Under the pieces are notes generated by a model, which saw nothing but the letters and a program-made list of their open reading frames with translations, ran no database searches and had not been told where the DNA came from. DNA of 64,000 bases from PALSA-1353 sp050012375 (GTDB taxonomy: Bacteria; Planctomycetota; Phycisphaerae; Tepidisphaerales; Tepidisphaeraceae), in the NCBI GenBank assembly GCA_050012375.1, contig JBEKHH010000026.1:1-64000 (forward strand), read 5' to 3'. This document shows positions 52,714 to 61,550 of this stretch, piece by piece; within the stretch, counting starts at the first letter, position 1; each line of letters opens with the position of its first letter. The translations under genes were made by a program, and so were the position numbers.

Positions 52714-53238
52714 ATGGCTTATCAACAGCACCAAACGAGCGCCCAGTCGATCCATGCGCGGTGCGCTATCGTGACGCTGAGCGATACGCGGACGATTCAG
52801 AATGATCTGAGCGGGAGGCGCATTGCTGAATTGCTGGTGGGCGATGGGCATTCGGTGGAGGAACATCGCGTGATTCCGGACGATGCGGAGGGTTTACGCC
52901 GGGTTTTGCACGAACTGCTCGGCCTGGAAGAGGTCGATGCGATTCTGACTACCGGCGGAACCGGCGTGAGCGGGCGCGATCAGGCGATTGGAGTCATCGA
53001 ATCGGTGATCGATTGTCGCCTGCCGGGGTTCGGGGAATTGTTTCGGATGCTGAGCTGGCAGCAGATTGGCAGCGGCGCGATGCTGAGCCGGGCGGTTGGG
53101 GGAATCGCCAAGGGCAAGGCGGTGTTTGCCATGCCTGGGAGCACGGCGGCGGTGGAATTGGCGATGACGAAATTGATTCTTCCTGAGCTTCGGCATGTTT
53201 TGTTTGAGATTGGGAAGGACAGGCACGAAGGCACATAG
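52714..53238 (+). CDS. moaB: MoaB/Mog family molybdopterin biosynthesis protein
   Basis: 174 aa from the ATG at 52714 (GTG at 52702 also possible). The MogA/MoaB fold is clear: CAIVTLSDTRTIQNDLSGRR, then VDAILTTGGTGVSGRDQAIG and LPGFGELFRMLSWQQIGSGA, ending KAVFAMPGSTAAVELAMTKL. The T-T-G-G-T-G motif binds molybdopterin or its adenylylated form. The last residues (GKDRHEGT) are encoded by a GGCACGAAGGCACA repeat-like stretch, so the original C-terminus may have been slightly changed. No other moa genes are in the window. Confidence 0.9.
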   Translation: MAYQQHQTSAQSIHARCAIVTLSDTRTIQNDLSGRRIAELLVGDGHSVEEHRVIPDDAEGLRRVLHELLGLEEVDAILTTGGTGVSGRDQAIGVIESVIDCRLPGFGELFRMLSWQQIGSGAMLSRAVGGIAKGKAVFAMPGSTAAVELAMTKLILPELRHVLFEIGKDRHEGT

Positions 53239-53333
53239 GCACCAGTGCACGAAGGGGAGGATTGAGCGAGCGCTTGGTTGACGGGTGGATGTCCGCGCGT
53301 AGGATTGGCCGCGTCCTGAAAGTGGAAGAGATG

Positions 53334-53406
53334 GCCCCCTTCGTCTAGTGGCCCAGGACATCTGGTTCTCAGCCAGAGAACAGGGGTTCGACTCCCCTAG
53401 GGGGTA
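53334..53406 (+). tRNA. tRNA-Glu (anticodon CTC)
   Basis: 73 bases. The acceptor stem is GCCCCCT/AGGGGGT (first pair G-T) with discriminator A. D arm TCGTCTAGTGGCCCAGGACA, anticodon arm CTGGTTCTCAGCCAG, T arm AGGGGTTCGACTCCCCT. CCA is not encoded. Confidence 0.95.
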
Positions 53407-53892
53407 TTTTTTCCGTTTAGAGGGGTGAAACGGCAGGCGGGACGCCATCCCATCATTCACAACACGCCATTTGCCGATACCACCGAGGCAAGGCCACGAA
53501 TAGTGCCGCTTTGGCCGCTCAAAACGCCCATATTACCCGGTCGGTCATAGGGCGTATATTTCTGTGAACATCCGCATGGTTAAAATAACCTGTTTGATGC
53601 TATGTCATTTCGTTAAAGATAGTTATGTGACTTTATTGGTTAGATTCGACTCGCCAATGAGGTTATTTTGACACGCGGCTGCCTCAGGTGCGCGACGATC
53701 CAAAACGACCCTGGTCGCGCATAAGCAGATAATTCAACATCACTTAACGACATAATTTTCCAACCCTTCTTGTTCGGCCCCCTATTCGCATGGCTTGACC
53801 GTGCTGGGCGATAGCAAGCGATGCCACTGGAGTGGTCCGCGCTATTACCGCAAGCGTCGGTGCACCCAGGCCGAACTGGAAGGGAGAGATTG
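53407..53892. other. AT-rich intergenic region
   Basis: About 485 bases between tRNA-Glu and the PEP-CTERM gene, with a stretch around 53550-53665 much richer in A/T than the surroundings and no coding frame. It may hold the promoter of the PEP-CTERM gene. GGGAGAG at 53882 is a ribosome-binding site for the ATG at 53893. Confidence 0.4.
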
Positions 53893-54729
53893 ATGTCTGC
53901 TCAGAGAAACATCAGGGAGAAGGTGTGGGCGGTGAAAAACGGAGCGCGCAAGAGCGATTTGAAGGCGATGATAACCGCACCTGCGTCGGCAGTTGCGGCG
54001 ACGCTAATTTGCCTGGGATTGGTTTCCGTTGCCCAAGGCGCCGCGGAGACGAAGCTCAAAGAGGCGAACACCAGCATCGGAGTGCTGCCCACCAGCGTAA
54101 CGAACGAATGGAAACTGATTACGGATCCCGCGATCACCACGCCCGCGCCGGTCGATAACACCGTGGACGAAACATTCGATCCAAGCCAGTACTATGTCAT
54201 CGGGGGTTCGCTGGATAACACTTACGATGCCTCAAAGTATCACCTTCTGCAGGACCCCACTACGGACACCTACGCCACGGGCGTTAGCGTTGAGGGAGTT
54301 TTGCCGTACGAGGTCACGGGGTTCGATGTATTGATGAATGGCGGCGGGAACGTTGACGTTCAGGTCAACCCTACGGATCCCGCAGTTGACACCGTTACAA
54401 AGACAGGCGACACCAGCGATGGCGAACTTGGTGAGGTGGACGATATCACCTTCGCGCTCATCGGTGACCTGCGGGGCATGGCGAAGACAAGCGACATGGA
54501 TCAGGATTTTTTCGACCTCGTTCTTGTTGACAATGAGGGCACCGCTCCTCCGACAACCGGCACGGCTTTCGGGGGTCCAGACAGTTTTATAACGTTAGGG
54601 CCAATCAACCCAGCCAATCCCAACGTGGATATCACCGATATCAATCCAAGCGGTCTCCCCGAGCCCGCCAGCGCGGCGCTGATGCTCTTCGGGGCCGGTT
54701 TCATGGGGCTTCGTCGGCGGAAGTCCTAA
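53893..54729 (+). CDS. PEP-CTERM sorting domain protein
   Basis: 278 aa from the ATG at 53893, preceded by GGGAGAG; an upstream frame to 53821 lacks such a site. A signal peptide follows a long basic n-region, with hydrophobic part SAVAATLICLGLVSVAQGAA (residues ~35-54). The middle is Asp/Thr-rich and of unknown fold. The C-terminus LPEPASAALMLFGAGFMGLR plus RRKS is a textbook PEP-CTERM signal: P-E-P, hydrophobic helix, basic end. It would be anchored or processed by an exosortase. No exosortase gene is in the window. Confidence 0.85.
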   Translation: MSAQRNIREKVWAVKNGARKSDLKAMITAPASAVAATLICLGLVSVAQGAAETKLKEANTSIGVLPTSVTNEWKLITDPAITTPAPVDNTVDETFDPSQYYVIGGSLDNTYDASKYHLLQDPTTDTYATGVSVEGVLPYEVTGFDVLMNGGGNVDVQVNPTDPAVDTVTKTGDTSDGELGEVDDITFALIGDLRGMAKTSDMDQDFFDLVLVDNEGTAPPTTGTAFGGPDSFITLGPINPANPNVDITDINPSGLPEPASAALMLFGAGFMGLRRRKS

Positions 54730-54817
54730 ATCCGATTCTGAGCGATAGATATCCGCACCGGAGATTTACATACGGCCATCCTTCGGCGATGCTACGGCAT
54801 TCGCCGCATGAGTCGAT

Positions 54818-57562
54818 ATGGCCCGTCTTGAAAGCCGGCTGTTTGTTCGCAGCATTGCCATTGGCCTCTTCCTTACCGTGGCGGTGCTGGCAGCCGGCGC
54901 TCTTGGCCTGCTGGACTCGCTGGAATACTGGCTCTACGACCAGCGCGTCATTTACTGTCAACTCCCCGCATCGCCGCCCACGACCCGATTTGCTTATCTC
55001 GACATCGATGATGCGTCGCTGGAAGCGCTCGGCCGCTGGCCTTGGCGAAGGGAAACGTTGGCGCGGATTCTGGATGAAGTGCAGCGCGCCCGCCCCAACA
55101 CGCTGGGCCTCGACATCCTCTTTTCCGAGCCGCAGACCCCTCAACTCGTTCAGGATTCCAAAGGCCAATTGCACACCATCGATGATGACGCCGAACTGGC
55201 GCGGGTCCTGCGACGAAGCCGAAACGCCGTGCTGGCCACTTCATTCAAATTGGAATCGGGCGAGGACCAATCGCCGCAATTGACGACGGCGGCCGGATGG
55301 TTCAGTCACGACCTGGAGATGACTCGCGACGCGTTCGCCAAACGCCTCATGGGCGCGGGCGAATCGCAACTGAGCGAAGCGGCGGCCGACGATTTATTTC
55401 TCCGCGCGCGGCGCCGGGCGATGAAGGAGCGAATTGACTACGAGCTTGACCGAGGTTCACCTTCGAAGGAGCAATTGCTCCACCGCCTTTTGCCGAATAC
55501 GAATCCTGACGTCGATTCGCCGCTGATCCGACTCCTGGCGGACCAATATGCGCTCTCCAGCGCGGCGTTTTCGGTTTACCGCTTTGGCGCTCCGCGGCAG
55601 ACTCTGTCTCTGGCGCCCGCGCAGGGCACGCTCAGTGCGCTGCCGCTCCCGATCTTCAGCGCTTTCGCCGCGGAATGCGCCTTTGCGAATTACGATATCT
55701 TCGACAACGCCACCGTCCGCTCCGTCCCCATGTTCGTCGAGTACAACCACCGGCTCTATCCTCAAATGGGGCTTGCGACTGCCTGTGTCGAGCTTGGCGC
55801 CGATCCGACCGCCGTCCGCTTCGAGGGTTCGGACATTATTATCCCCGCCCCGGGCGGAGCGATTTCCATTCCCACCTATGTCTATCATTCCAAGGCGCTG
55901 GGCCGGGACGTGCCCCTGATCGCGGCGGTTCCGTGGTTCGGCAACCGGGATTGGGAGACGATGTTCGACTGGCCGGCGCATCGGACTTCCGCCGGTCATA
56001 TCTCCATCGTCAAAGTCTGGGATATTTGTTCCGCCCGGAGCGCGATCGTCAAGAACAGCGTCACGATCGATGAGGCCATCTCCCACATTCTCGATGATGA
56101 CCGCGCGGACAAACTGGCGGTGGACCCTCCGATGGCCAAGAAGTATGCCGCCGCCCTGCCGGACCCGCAGGATTTTGCCGCCCGCCAGAAGATGGCCGAG
56201 GAAACGCTCAAAGCGCTGAAGGAATCGGGTTGGCTCGAGGCGTTCGCCAAGACTCCAGAGAAAGATTTGAATCCCGAGGACCGGCTCAAAAAGGTCTTTT
56301 TGAGCGATGCCGTGGATGCGTTGCAGAACACCGTCGCGCAAAATCGCCAGCTTCGCGATCAAGTGGACGCGCAGCGGCAATGGCTCGCGTCCCAGATCGG
56401 CGGCAAAGGCGTCCTGGTCGGATTTACCGCGACAGGATTTACAGACCAGGTCAGCACCAGCCTGCACCTTCACTGTCCCGGCGTCGTGGTCCATGGCGTG
56501 ATCGCCAACGCGGTCCTCACAGGCCGCTGGTGGCGCGTGGCTCCGGAATGGGTGACGGTATTGCTCACGGTTTTGTTCGGCGTTGGGACGGCGGCCGTGC
56601 TGGGCCGGTGTCACCCCGTGCGCGCCAGTTTGATTGTGCTGGCGCTGCTGGCGGGATACGGCTTGGTCAACGGATTCGTCCTGTTCGACTGGAACCGATG
56701 GATCGTGGGAATCGCCGGTCCCACGGTGGCGATCGTCACCGTCTGGGCCGGCTGCACCCTCGACCGCCTGATTATCGTGGGCATTGAGCGAAACCGGATC
56801 GCCACGGAGGTCGCCATCTTCAGCAGGGAGATGGAACTGGCGCGGCAGGTGCAGGTCGCGCTCATCCCGACGCATCCCCCGAAGGTGGCCGGACTTGAAG
56901 CCGAGGGTTGGGCCATCGCCGCAAGCATGACCGGCGGCGACTGCTATGACCTTTGGGAAATGCACGATGGCCGGCTGGCGATTCTCCTTGCCGACGCCTC
57001 TGGTCATGGACTGGCCCCCGCGATGATCGTGTCGCAGGTGCGCACTCTCGTTCGCACCTTGTCGGAATTCGACACCAACCCGTTTGATTTGCTTTCTCGC
57101 GTCAACAAACGCCTTTCCAACGACCTGGAAGCCAACCGTTTCGTCACCGCGTTCCTGGGATTCCTCAATCCTGACGGAAGGCTCGAATGGGCAAGCGCCG
57201 GCCACGGCCCGATGTTCTGGTGTGCCAATGGCAGCAGCGAGATGCTGGATCTCGACTCCACCAGTCTGCCGCTGGGCATTCAACCGGACTGGGAGGGCGA
57301 CACGGCCCCGCCCCCGCTCCAACTTCACCCCAATGGCATGCTTGTGGTCTTCAGTGACGGTATCTTCGAAGCTCCCGCCCCTGACGGAAATATGTTCGGC
57401 GTGGAGAGGATTAAGGAAGGCCTCCTGGCTTCCCGCCATTTGCCCTGCATACAGATCATTGCAGGCCTGAGAACGGCCGTTCAGCAATGGCAGGCCAAAA
57501 TCGAACCCATCGACGACCAAACGATCGTGATTGTCCGCAGGACGCGTTCTAATTCCCTCTGA
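54818..57562 (+). CDS. CHASE2 sensor with SpoIIE/PP2C-type serine phosphatase
   Basis: 914 aa. An N-terminal helix (IAIGLFLTVAVLAAGALGLL) leads into an extracytoplasmic CHASE2 domain (YDQRVIYCQLPASPPTTRFA ... LDILFSEPQ), which is unusually long (to ~residue 560). Three to four membrane helices follow (WVTVLLTVLFGVGTAAVLG, then ASLIVLALLAGYGLVNGFVL and GPTVAIVTVWAGC). The cytoplasmic C-terminus is SpoIIE/RsbU-like: MELARQVQVALIPTHPP, GGDCYDLW, ADASGHGLAPAMI and VVFSDGIFEAPAPDGNMFG, with the metal-binding aspartates present. It likely controls an anti-anti-sigma switch. A C-terminal relic of a paralogue lies at 61551. Confidence 0.92.
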   Translation: MARLESRLFVRSIAIGLFLTVAVLAAGALGLLDSLEYWLYDQRVIYCQLPASPPTTRFAYLDIDDASLEALGRWPWRRETLARILDEVQRARPNTLGLDILFSEPQTPQLVQDSKGQLHTIDDDAELARVLRRSRNAVLATSFKLESGEDQSPQLTTAAGWFSHDLEMTRDAFAKRLMGAGESQLSEAAADDLFLRARRRAMKERIDYELDRGSPSKEQLLHRLLPNTNPDVDSPLIRLLADQYALSSAAFSVYRFGAPRQTLSLAPAQGTLSALPLPIFSAFAAECAFANYDIFDNATVRSVPMFVEYNHRLYPQMGLATACVELGADPTAVRFEGSDIIIPAPGGAISIPTYVYHSKALGRDVPLIAAVPWFGNRDWETMFDWPAHRTSAGHISIVKVWDICSARSAIVKNSVTIDEAISHILDDDRADKLAVDPPMAKKYAAALPDPQDFAARQKMAEETLKALKESGWLEAFAKTPEKDLNPEDRLKKVFLSDAVDALQNTVAQNRQLRDQVDAQRQWLASQIGGKGVLVGFTATGFTDQVSTSLHLHCPGVVVHGVIANAVLTGRWWRVAPEWVTVLLTVLFGVGTAAVLGRCHPVRASLIVLALLAGYGLVNGFVLFDWNRWIVGIAGPTVAIVTVWAGCTLDRLIIVGIERNRIATEVAIFSREMELARQVQVALIPTHPPKVAGLEAEGWAIAASMTGGDCYDLWEMHDGRLAILLADASGHGLAPAMIVSQVRTLVRTLSEFDTNPFDLLSRVNKRLSNDLEANRFVTAFLGFLNPDGRLEWASAGHGPMFWCANGSSEMLDLDSTSLPLGIQPDWEGDTAPPPLQLHPNGMLVVFSDGIFEAPAPDGNMFGVERIKEGLLASRHLPCIQIIAGLRTAVQQWQAKIEPIDDQTIVIVRRTRSNSL

Positions 57563-58041
57563 TGTTCTGTGGTGCGTCATTTCTGGCAAACAGAAAGAGG
57601 TGGCTATCAACTTCCCCCTGAATCTTCTGGGATAAGAGACATTGCTGAGACTCGGAGCGAAAAAAGGCCCCACTCGACCCCAAAAGGTCCCACAGGGGGG
57701 GAGGGGGGCGCTTCGCGAGAAAGTGGATAAGTTGAAAGTAGAGCAGTAGATAAGGCGCAAAAGACCGAGGATAGTATCTGAGAACGTGGGGCTTTTGTCC
57801 GAAAATTGTTGTATCATGGAAGTCAGCGGACATCGCGGACTCTCCCTGACGCTAAAACAGGCATCGCAAGTCAACTGCGGCCCGCGCGCGGATTGGGGCA
57901 CGATGTTGCTCGTGAGCCCAAACTAATACCTAACCCTTGTCTGAATTGCAAGGGGAAAATTTGGAGCATCAATTTTTTTCGGAAGATGGGACGACTTTGG
58001 ATTTCTCGCGGATATTCAGAGCCGGTCCGTTGTTGATCTTC
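57563..58041. other. intergenic, no gene seen
   Basis: About 480 bases. It includes a very G-rich run at 57695-57711 and a CTTGTCTGAATTGCAAGGGG stretch near 57936, but no frame with protein-like composition. It is followed directly by a copy of the RAYT-associated repeat. Confidence 0.4.
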
Positions 58042-58082
58042 CGGCAAACAGTCAAAACGAATCGCGTCCTCTTTATTTCATT
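58042..58082 (+). repeat. RAYT-associated repeat, copy A
   Basis: 41 bases beginning CGGCAAACAGTCAAAACGAA, identical to 59556-59596. The inner 21 bases (58055-58075) also occur inverted at 58839-58859. It lies 22 bases past the stop of the SUKH gene. Confidence 0.92.
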
Positions 58083-58104
58083 TCCGAGTAAATCACCCCC
58101 TCCC

Positions 58105-58671
58105 TCAAACCGCTCCCGTCCCATTCTCTTTCGGCGGCTTCTCAAGATTCAAGCGAACTTTATGCGCGCCCCTATGCGGCAACGGCGTCTTTTCATGGAG
58201 CATGTCAAGGAACTTTTCAAAGGTTGAAGCGAGTGGGTACGTCGCTTTGGTTGAAGCAAAAAACTGACTGATTCGAGGCGGCTCCACTTGAAAATCGAGG
58301 AAGACCCGATCACCGCAATCATTTTCGCCAATCGGCACCGCTCGACCCGAAAATTGATATTGTCTAAATGCTCTCGTCTCGCTCCATAGGCTGCCGAAAT
58401 CCCAGCGGCCTTCCCTCGCCGCAGTTTCATCATCCTCACGACTACCAAGGCCGTAAAAATTGGTTATCCCTCCGACCGCTCCCGAAACCGGATCATCAAA
58501 TTCGGCCAATTCCAACGCGCCACCGTTCGAAAACCGTAGGAATTGCACGTAAGAATGCGGCAATCGGATGTCAAATGCGACCTCGAATTCATGAAGCACG
58601 TCATCCGCAAACGCCGCAAATGGACGTCGCTTGCCATAAGGCTTGACACCAAGTTCCTTGAATTCTCTCAT
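58105..58671 (-). CDS. SMI1/KNR4 (SUKH) family immunity protein
   Basis: 188 aa. The SUKH signature LPHSYVQFLRFSNGGALELA is at residues ~38-57, followed by GGITNFYGLG and IPIGENDCGDRVFLDFQ-like elements (here AVPIGENDCGDRVFLDFQ). SUKH proteins neutralise nuclease toxins of polymorphic and contact-dependent systems by direct binding. The gene begins 22 bases after the stop of the orphan toxin tail at 58694, the usual toxin-immunity order. It appears intact although its toxin is not. Confidence 0.9.
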   Translation of the reverse strand: MREFKELGVKPYGKRRPFAAFADDVLHEFEVAFDIRLPHSYVQFLRFSNGGALELAEFDDPVSGAVGGITNFYGLGSREDDETAAREGRWDFGSLWSETRAFRQYQFSGRAVPIGENDCGDRVFLDFQVEPPRISQFFASTKATYPLASTFEKFLDMLHEKTPLPHRGAHKVRLNLEKPPKENGTGAV

Positions 58672-58693
58672 ACAAAGATCCCTAGCTCACTCG

Positions 58694-58837
58694 CTATTTT
58701 GGTGCTCCTGCGGGTACCGCCCATTCCTCATAACCGCCAAAGCCGTTCGGATGAAACAAACTGAAATTCTCGACGTGTTGCGCCTTCGGAACCAGCTGCA
58801 ACCATCCCACCTCACCGTTTGAATTAATTAAAATTAA
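58694..58837 (-). pseudogene. C-terminal tail of an orphan RHS toxin
   Basis: The - strand frame reads NSNGEVGWLQLVPKAQHVEN and then FSLFHPNGFGGYEEWAVPAG, ending APK and TAG at 58694-58696. This resembles the end of nuclease-type polymorphic toxins. Upstream the frame is broken at once by TAA codons in an ATTAATTAA run, adjoining the RAYT gene end. The remainder of the toxin domain is gone. Confidence 0.65.
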
Positions 58838-59533
58838 TTAAAGAGGACGCGATTCGTTTCCACGATCTCGCTTAGGCCGGCCAAGCGGATTCAACGTATG
58901 CTCCAGGTTCAGGCGGCCGGCGATGCGCTCGGTCCAGGCGGGATCGCGCAAGGGACACGAGCGGCGGATGGCCGTGACGATTTGCTCGGATTCGGTCGCG
59001 CTGAGGCTTTCATCCAACCACGCGTCCCAATCCCGCGGCCTGTGGATCGGCCAATCGCTCAACAATTCGGCCAACTCCGCCGGCCCACGCTGGCGGACAT
59101 GGCAACTTCCCCAACGCCAGGCCACCGCCCGGCGGACCAGGTTGGCGCGGACCGGATTCAATTGCACGTAACGCAGCAGCCGCTGCAAATGCCCGTCTTC
59201 CTGGACGGGAAAACATTTGAATCGCCCCTGATAAACGTGTCCCATTCCGCTGGTTGCGTGATGGGCGTGCCAACGCTGCGTGTGGGTATGCGTCAGCCAG
59301 CGAAAAAACTCGGTCAGGTCATCGTCTTTTCTCGGCCAGACCACGAAGTGCCAGTGATTGGACATCAGACACCAATCCAGCAAGCGCACGGGCCGGCGCC
59401 GCATGGCTTGGAGCAGGACCTTTTCGAAGGCCAGGAAATCCCCGTCCTTTCGGAACAATCGCAGCCGGCCGTTGGCGCGATTCAGAACGTGATAGACCAG
59501 GCCTGCCGGGGTGTTGCGAGCCTGCCGCGACAT
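58838..59533 (-). CDS. RAYT (REP-associated tyrosine transposase, TnpA_REP/Y1 family)
   Basis: 231 aa from the ATG at 59533; the frame upstream runs through the repeat. The N-terminus MSRQARNTPAGLVYHVLNRA and an H-x-V-N-R-x-N-x-R pattern are typical. The HUH pair is in WCLMSNHWHFVVWP, and the catalytic tyrosine region is in LQRLLRYVQLNPVRANLVRR. Later WRWGSCH fits the family too. Such enzymes nick REP-type hairpins. The last codons (NESRPL) are encoded by an inverted copy of the repeat that also lies upstream, so the gene is bounded on both sides by its own element. Confidence 0.93.
   Translation of the reverse strand: MSRQARNTPAGLVYHVLNRANGRLRLFRKDGDFLAFEKVLLQAMRRRPVRLLDWCLMSNHWHFVVWPRKDDDLTEFFRWLTHTHTQRWHAHHATSGMGHVYQGRFKCFPVQEDGHLQRLLRYVQLNPVRANLVRRAVAWRWGSCHVRQRGPAELAELLSDWPIHRPRDWDAWLDESLSATESEQIVTAIRRSCPLRDPAWTERIAGRLNLEHTLNPLGRPKRDRGNESRPL
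58839..58859 (-). repeat. RAYT-associated repeat, copy B (inverted)
   Basis: Reverse complement of the 21-base core of copies A (58055-58075) and C (59569-59589). It overlaps the last codons and stop of the RAYT gene. Confidence 0.9.
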
Positions 59534-59555
59534 GCCGGCAATCCTAAACGACCGG

Positions 59556-59596
59556 CGGCAAACAGTCAAAACGAATCGCGTCCTCTTTATTTCATT
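59556..59596 (+). repeat. RAYT-associated repeat, copy C
   Basis: Perfect 41-base match to copy A, 22 bases upstream of the RAYT start and directly abutting the broken end of the orphan RHS core. Copies A and C are 1514 bases apart in direct orientation. Confidence 0.92.
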
Positions 59597-59795
59597 CCAC
59601 AAGCTGCTGGCTCATGTTCGCCAGGGCGATTGTATTCCAATTGGCGTCTTGCAGCACGTAGAGCCTTTCGTCAAGTCCCGATCCGGAGATGCCGTAATTT
59701 CCGGTCGCGAGGCCGGTGCTATCCCGGTCCCGCAATATCATCTCATCCACGTATGCCAGGCCCCAGACGTACTGATCGACCGGCTGGACATTGCC
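59596..59795 (-). pseudogene. orphan RHS core fragment, 200-bp duplicate
   Basis: Reads GNVQPVDQYVWGLAYVDEMI, then the segment ending DANWNTIALANMSQQLVE, nearly identical to residues in the main RHS gene (61093-61292, same 200-base length). It begins directly after the membrane-protein gene stop and breaks exactly at repeat copy C. It is the core-homology part of a displaced toxin cassette; the toxin tail lies beyond the RAYT gene. Confidence 0.85.
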
Positions 59796-59800
59796 GCCCC

Positions 59801-60205
59801 TTATCCGCGCCCCAGGTGCCCCAGCATTTTCCGCGCAACAATCCGCAGAATGTTGAAGACACAGATGCCGATGATGCCCCAAAATAGGAAATTGAAATAG
59901 AATCCAATATCCGGGCCAAAATATGCACTTCCCGGAAAACTGGCAATCCTCTCCCTATGCTGCACGTCCAGCGGAATTGGTACGGTCGGATACCTGTCAG
60001 TGTAATTCAACGTTTGCACACCAACAGCCAGCTCGAGCAAAGCATGTATGATCCCAAATATGATAAAAATGCCGGCATTAACTATCCAGAAGCTTAACCG
60101 GCTTCTTGCAATAGACTGTGGGGAGAAATAATTTAAGTCAAACATACGTCTCGCGACTATTTGAGTGTCAGGTTTCGTTTCAAGAAAGTTACCGTCTTCC
60201 GTCAT
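59801..60205 (-). CDS. small membrane protein, candidate RHS immunity
   Basis: 134 aa. Two membrane segments: FWIVNAGIFIIFGIIHALLE near residues 39-58 and IGFYFNFLFWGIIGICVFNI near 100-119, with a loop containing TDRYPTVPIPLDVQH between. Family not recognised. It follows the RHS gene on the same strand after 133 bases, where an immunity gene is expected. Its role is inferred from position only. The stop lies 5 bases before the orphan RHS core. Confidence 0.6.
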   Translation of the reverse strand: MTEDGNFLETKPDTQIVARRMFDLNYFSPQSIARSRLSFWIVNAGIFIIFGIIHALLELAVGVQTLNYTDRYPTVPIPLDVQHRERIASFPGSAYFGPDIGFYFNFLFWGIIGICVFNILRIVARKMLGHLGRG

Positions 60206-60338
60206 TGAGGGCTGCGTTTAATCTCAACTCGTCGCGTCCCAATAGACACCAGTTCCGCTTTGGAGTGGAAAAAACGAAAGAACAGGCAATTCAAGACTAG
60301 GCACCTGGCCAACTCTCTCTACCGAGGGATTCTCCTCT

Positions 60339-61466
60339 TTACTTGCAACAATCACACGTATAATTGACTGTAACACTCTGCTGATAGCAGTCCGCCGCGG
60401 CAGCCGCGCTTGGCAGTCCGTAATAAAATCGATAGCCCCACGCCTCCCAACCAGTCTTTCCCCACGAGTCGTTGACCAAGCGAGTTCGCATTGTAGCTTT
60501 TACAATTACTGGATTGCCGGCACAATTCGGAGATCCCGAATCACTAATATCGCTAAAATCTCCATTTATGTCGTGAAGCAGTTGCTGAAGCCTCTCCTCG
60601 TTCTCTTGGTCATCACTACCGGATGGCGATGTTATCCCAGTCCCCTGCATTGCGTTTAACAGACAGGCGCTCATCCCGCTCGTGTCAAGGCTAATATTTG
60701 ACACAATTTGCCCGGCTGGACATTGCAAAGAGAAAGTTTGGTAGCTTTGATGTTCGTTGGGTCCGAAATTCTGACCTGAACTGGAGGCGGACTGAGTTCC
60801 TCGAGGATCGAGGAGATCAATGGGATTATCTTGCAAATACAAATACCAATTGTCCGTTTCTCGATTGCGAAAGTCTTTGCCTCGCCTAATTCCTTTGAGG
60901 GGGTCTTCTTCCCCCCATCTCCCCAACGTCGGCGAATAATCCCGATGCCGGAACGAGTACAAACCACTGACGGGATCAACCCTCCCGCCCTGATGGAAGT
61001 ACGACCAGCCGTACGCTTCACCGGTCGCCGCGCCGGATTCGTTCCCGGTCAGCACCGCCACGTTGCCGGCGTACGGATCGTAAATGAAATTCTCCACAAG
61101 CTGCTGGCTCATATTCGCCAGGGCGATTGTATTCCAATTGGCGTCTTGCAGCACGTAGAGCCTTTCGTCAAGTCCCGATCCGGAGATGCCGTAATTGCCG
61201 GTCGCGAGGCCGTTGCTATCCCGGTCCCGCAATACCATCTCGTCCACGTACGCCAGGCCCCAGACGTACTGATTGACCGGCTGGACATTCCCGCTGTCGG
61301 GATAGACCGCCCGCTCTTCCAGGACCTGCCAATCCTTGGAGTAATAGAGATCGCGCGGGGCCAGGTTCATGGTGATCTGGCCCGAGCCGGGCGCCTGCGT
61401 GACAGAACGGCCGGTGAATTTGGGGCCCTTCTCGGTCCGATTTGGAATCCGCTTGAAGAAAGGGTC
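60339..61466 (-). pseudogene. RHS repeat-associated core with cysteine-rich C-terminal domain, 5'-truncated
   Basis: The frame is open from 61466 (ATG at 61370), about 375 codons. Core features: RDLYYSKDWQVLEERAV, QYVWGLAYVDEMVLRDRD, SYFHQGGRVDPVSGLYSFRH, YSPTLGRWGEEDPLK and the junction NPIDLLDPRG, after which the polymorphic C-terminus begins. That ~150-residue end has eight or so cysteines (e.g. VNYTCDCCK at the very end) and no domain I know. The normal RHS shell of over 1000 residues is missing: the frame is cut by the hairpin repeat at 61458-61520. Not expected to be secreted as it stands. Confidence 0.85.
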
Positions 61467-61520
61467 TCACGCCGAGGCGCAAAGGCGCAGAGTCTCTGCG
61501 CCTCTGCGTGAGACCCTTTC
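61458..61520. repeat. hairpin repeat (GGGTCTCACGC family) truncating the RHS gene
   Basis: Left arm GAAAGGGTCTCACGCCGAGG and right arm ending GCGTGAGACCCTTTC are reverse complements apart from small differences, with AGGCGCAAAGGCGCAGA between. It places a TGA in the RHS frame and separates it from the phosphatase relic. Confidence 0.9.
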
Positions 61521-61550
61521 CTTGAGTCTTGCGCCAGGCCACATTTATGA

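Noticed and set aside
57650..57720. G-rich run as a G-quadruplex or terminator
   Set aside because: No stem followed by a T-tract, and no spaced G-tracts of the needed regularity.
55457..57901. 814-aa antisense frame opposite the CHASE2-SpoIIE gene
   Set aside because: Shadow of a GC-rich gene; no domain, while the + frame has all SpoIIE motifs.
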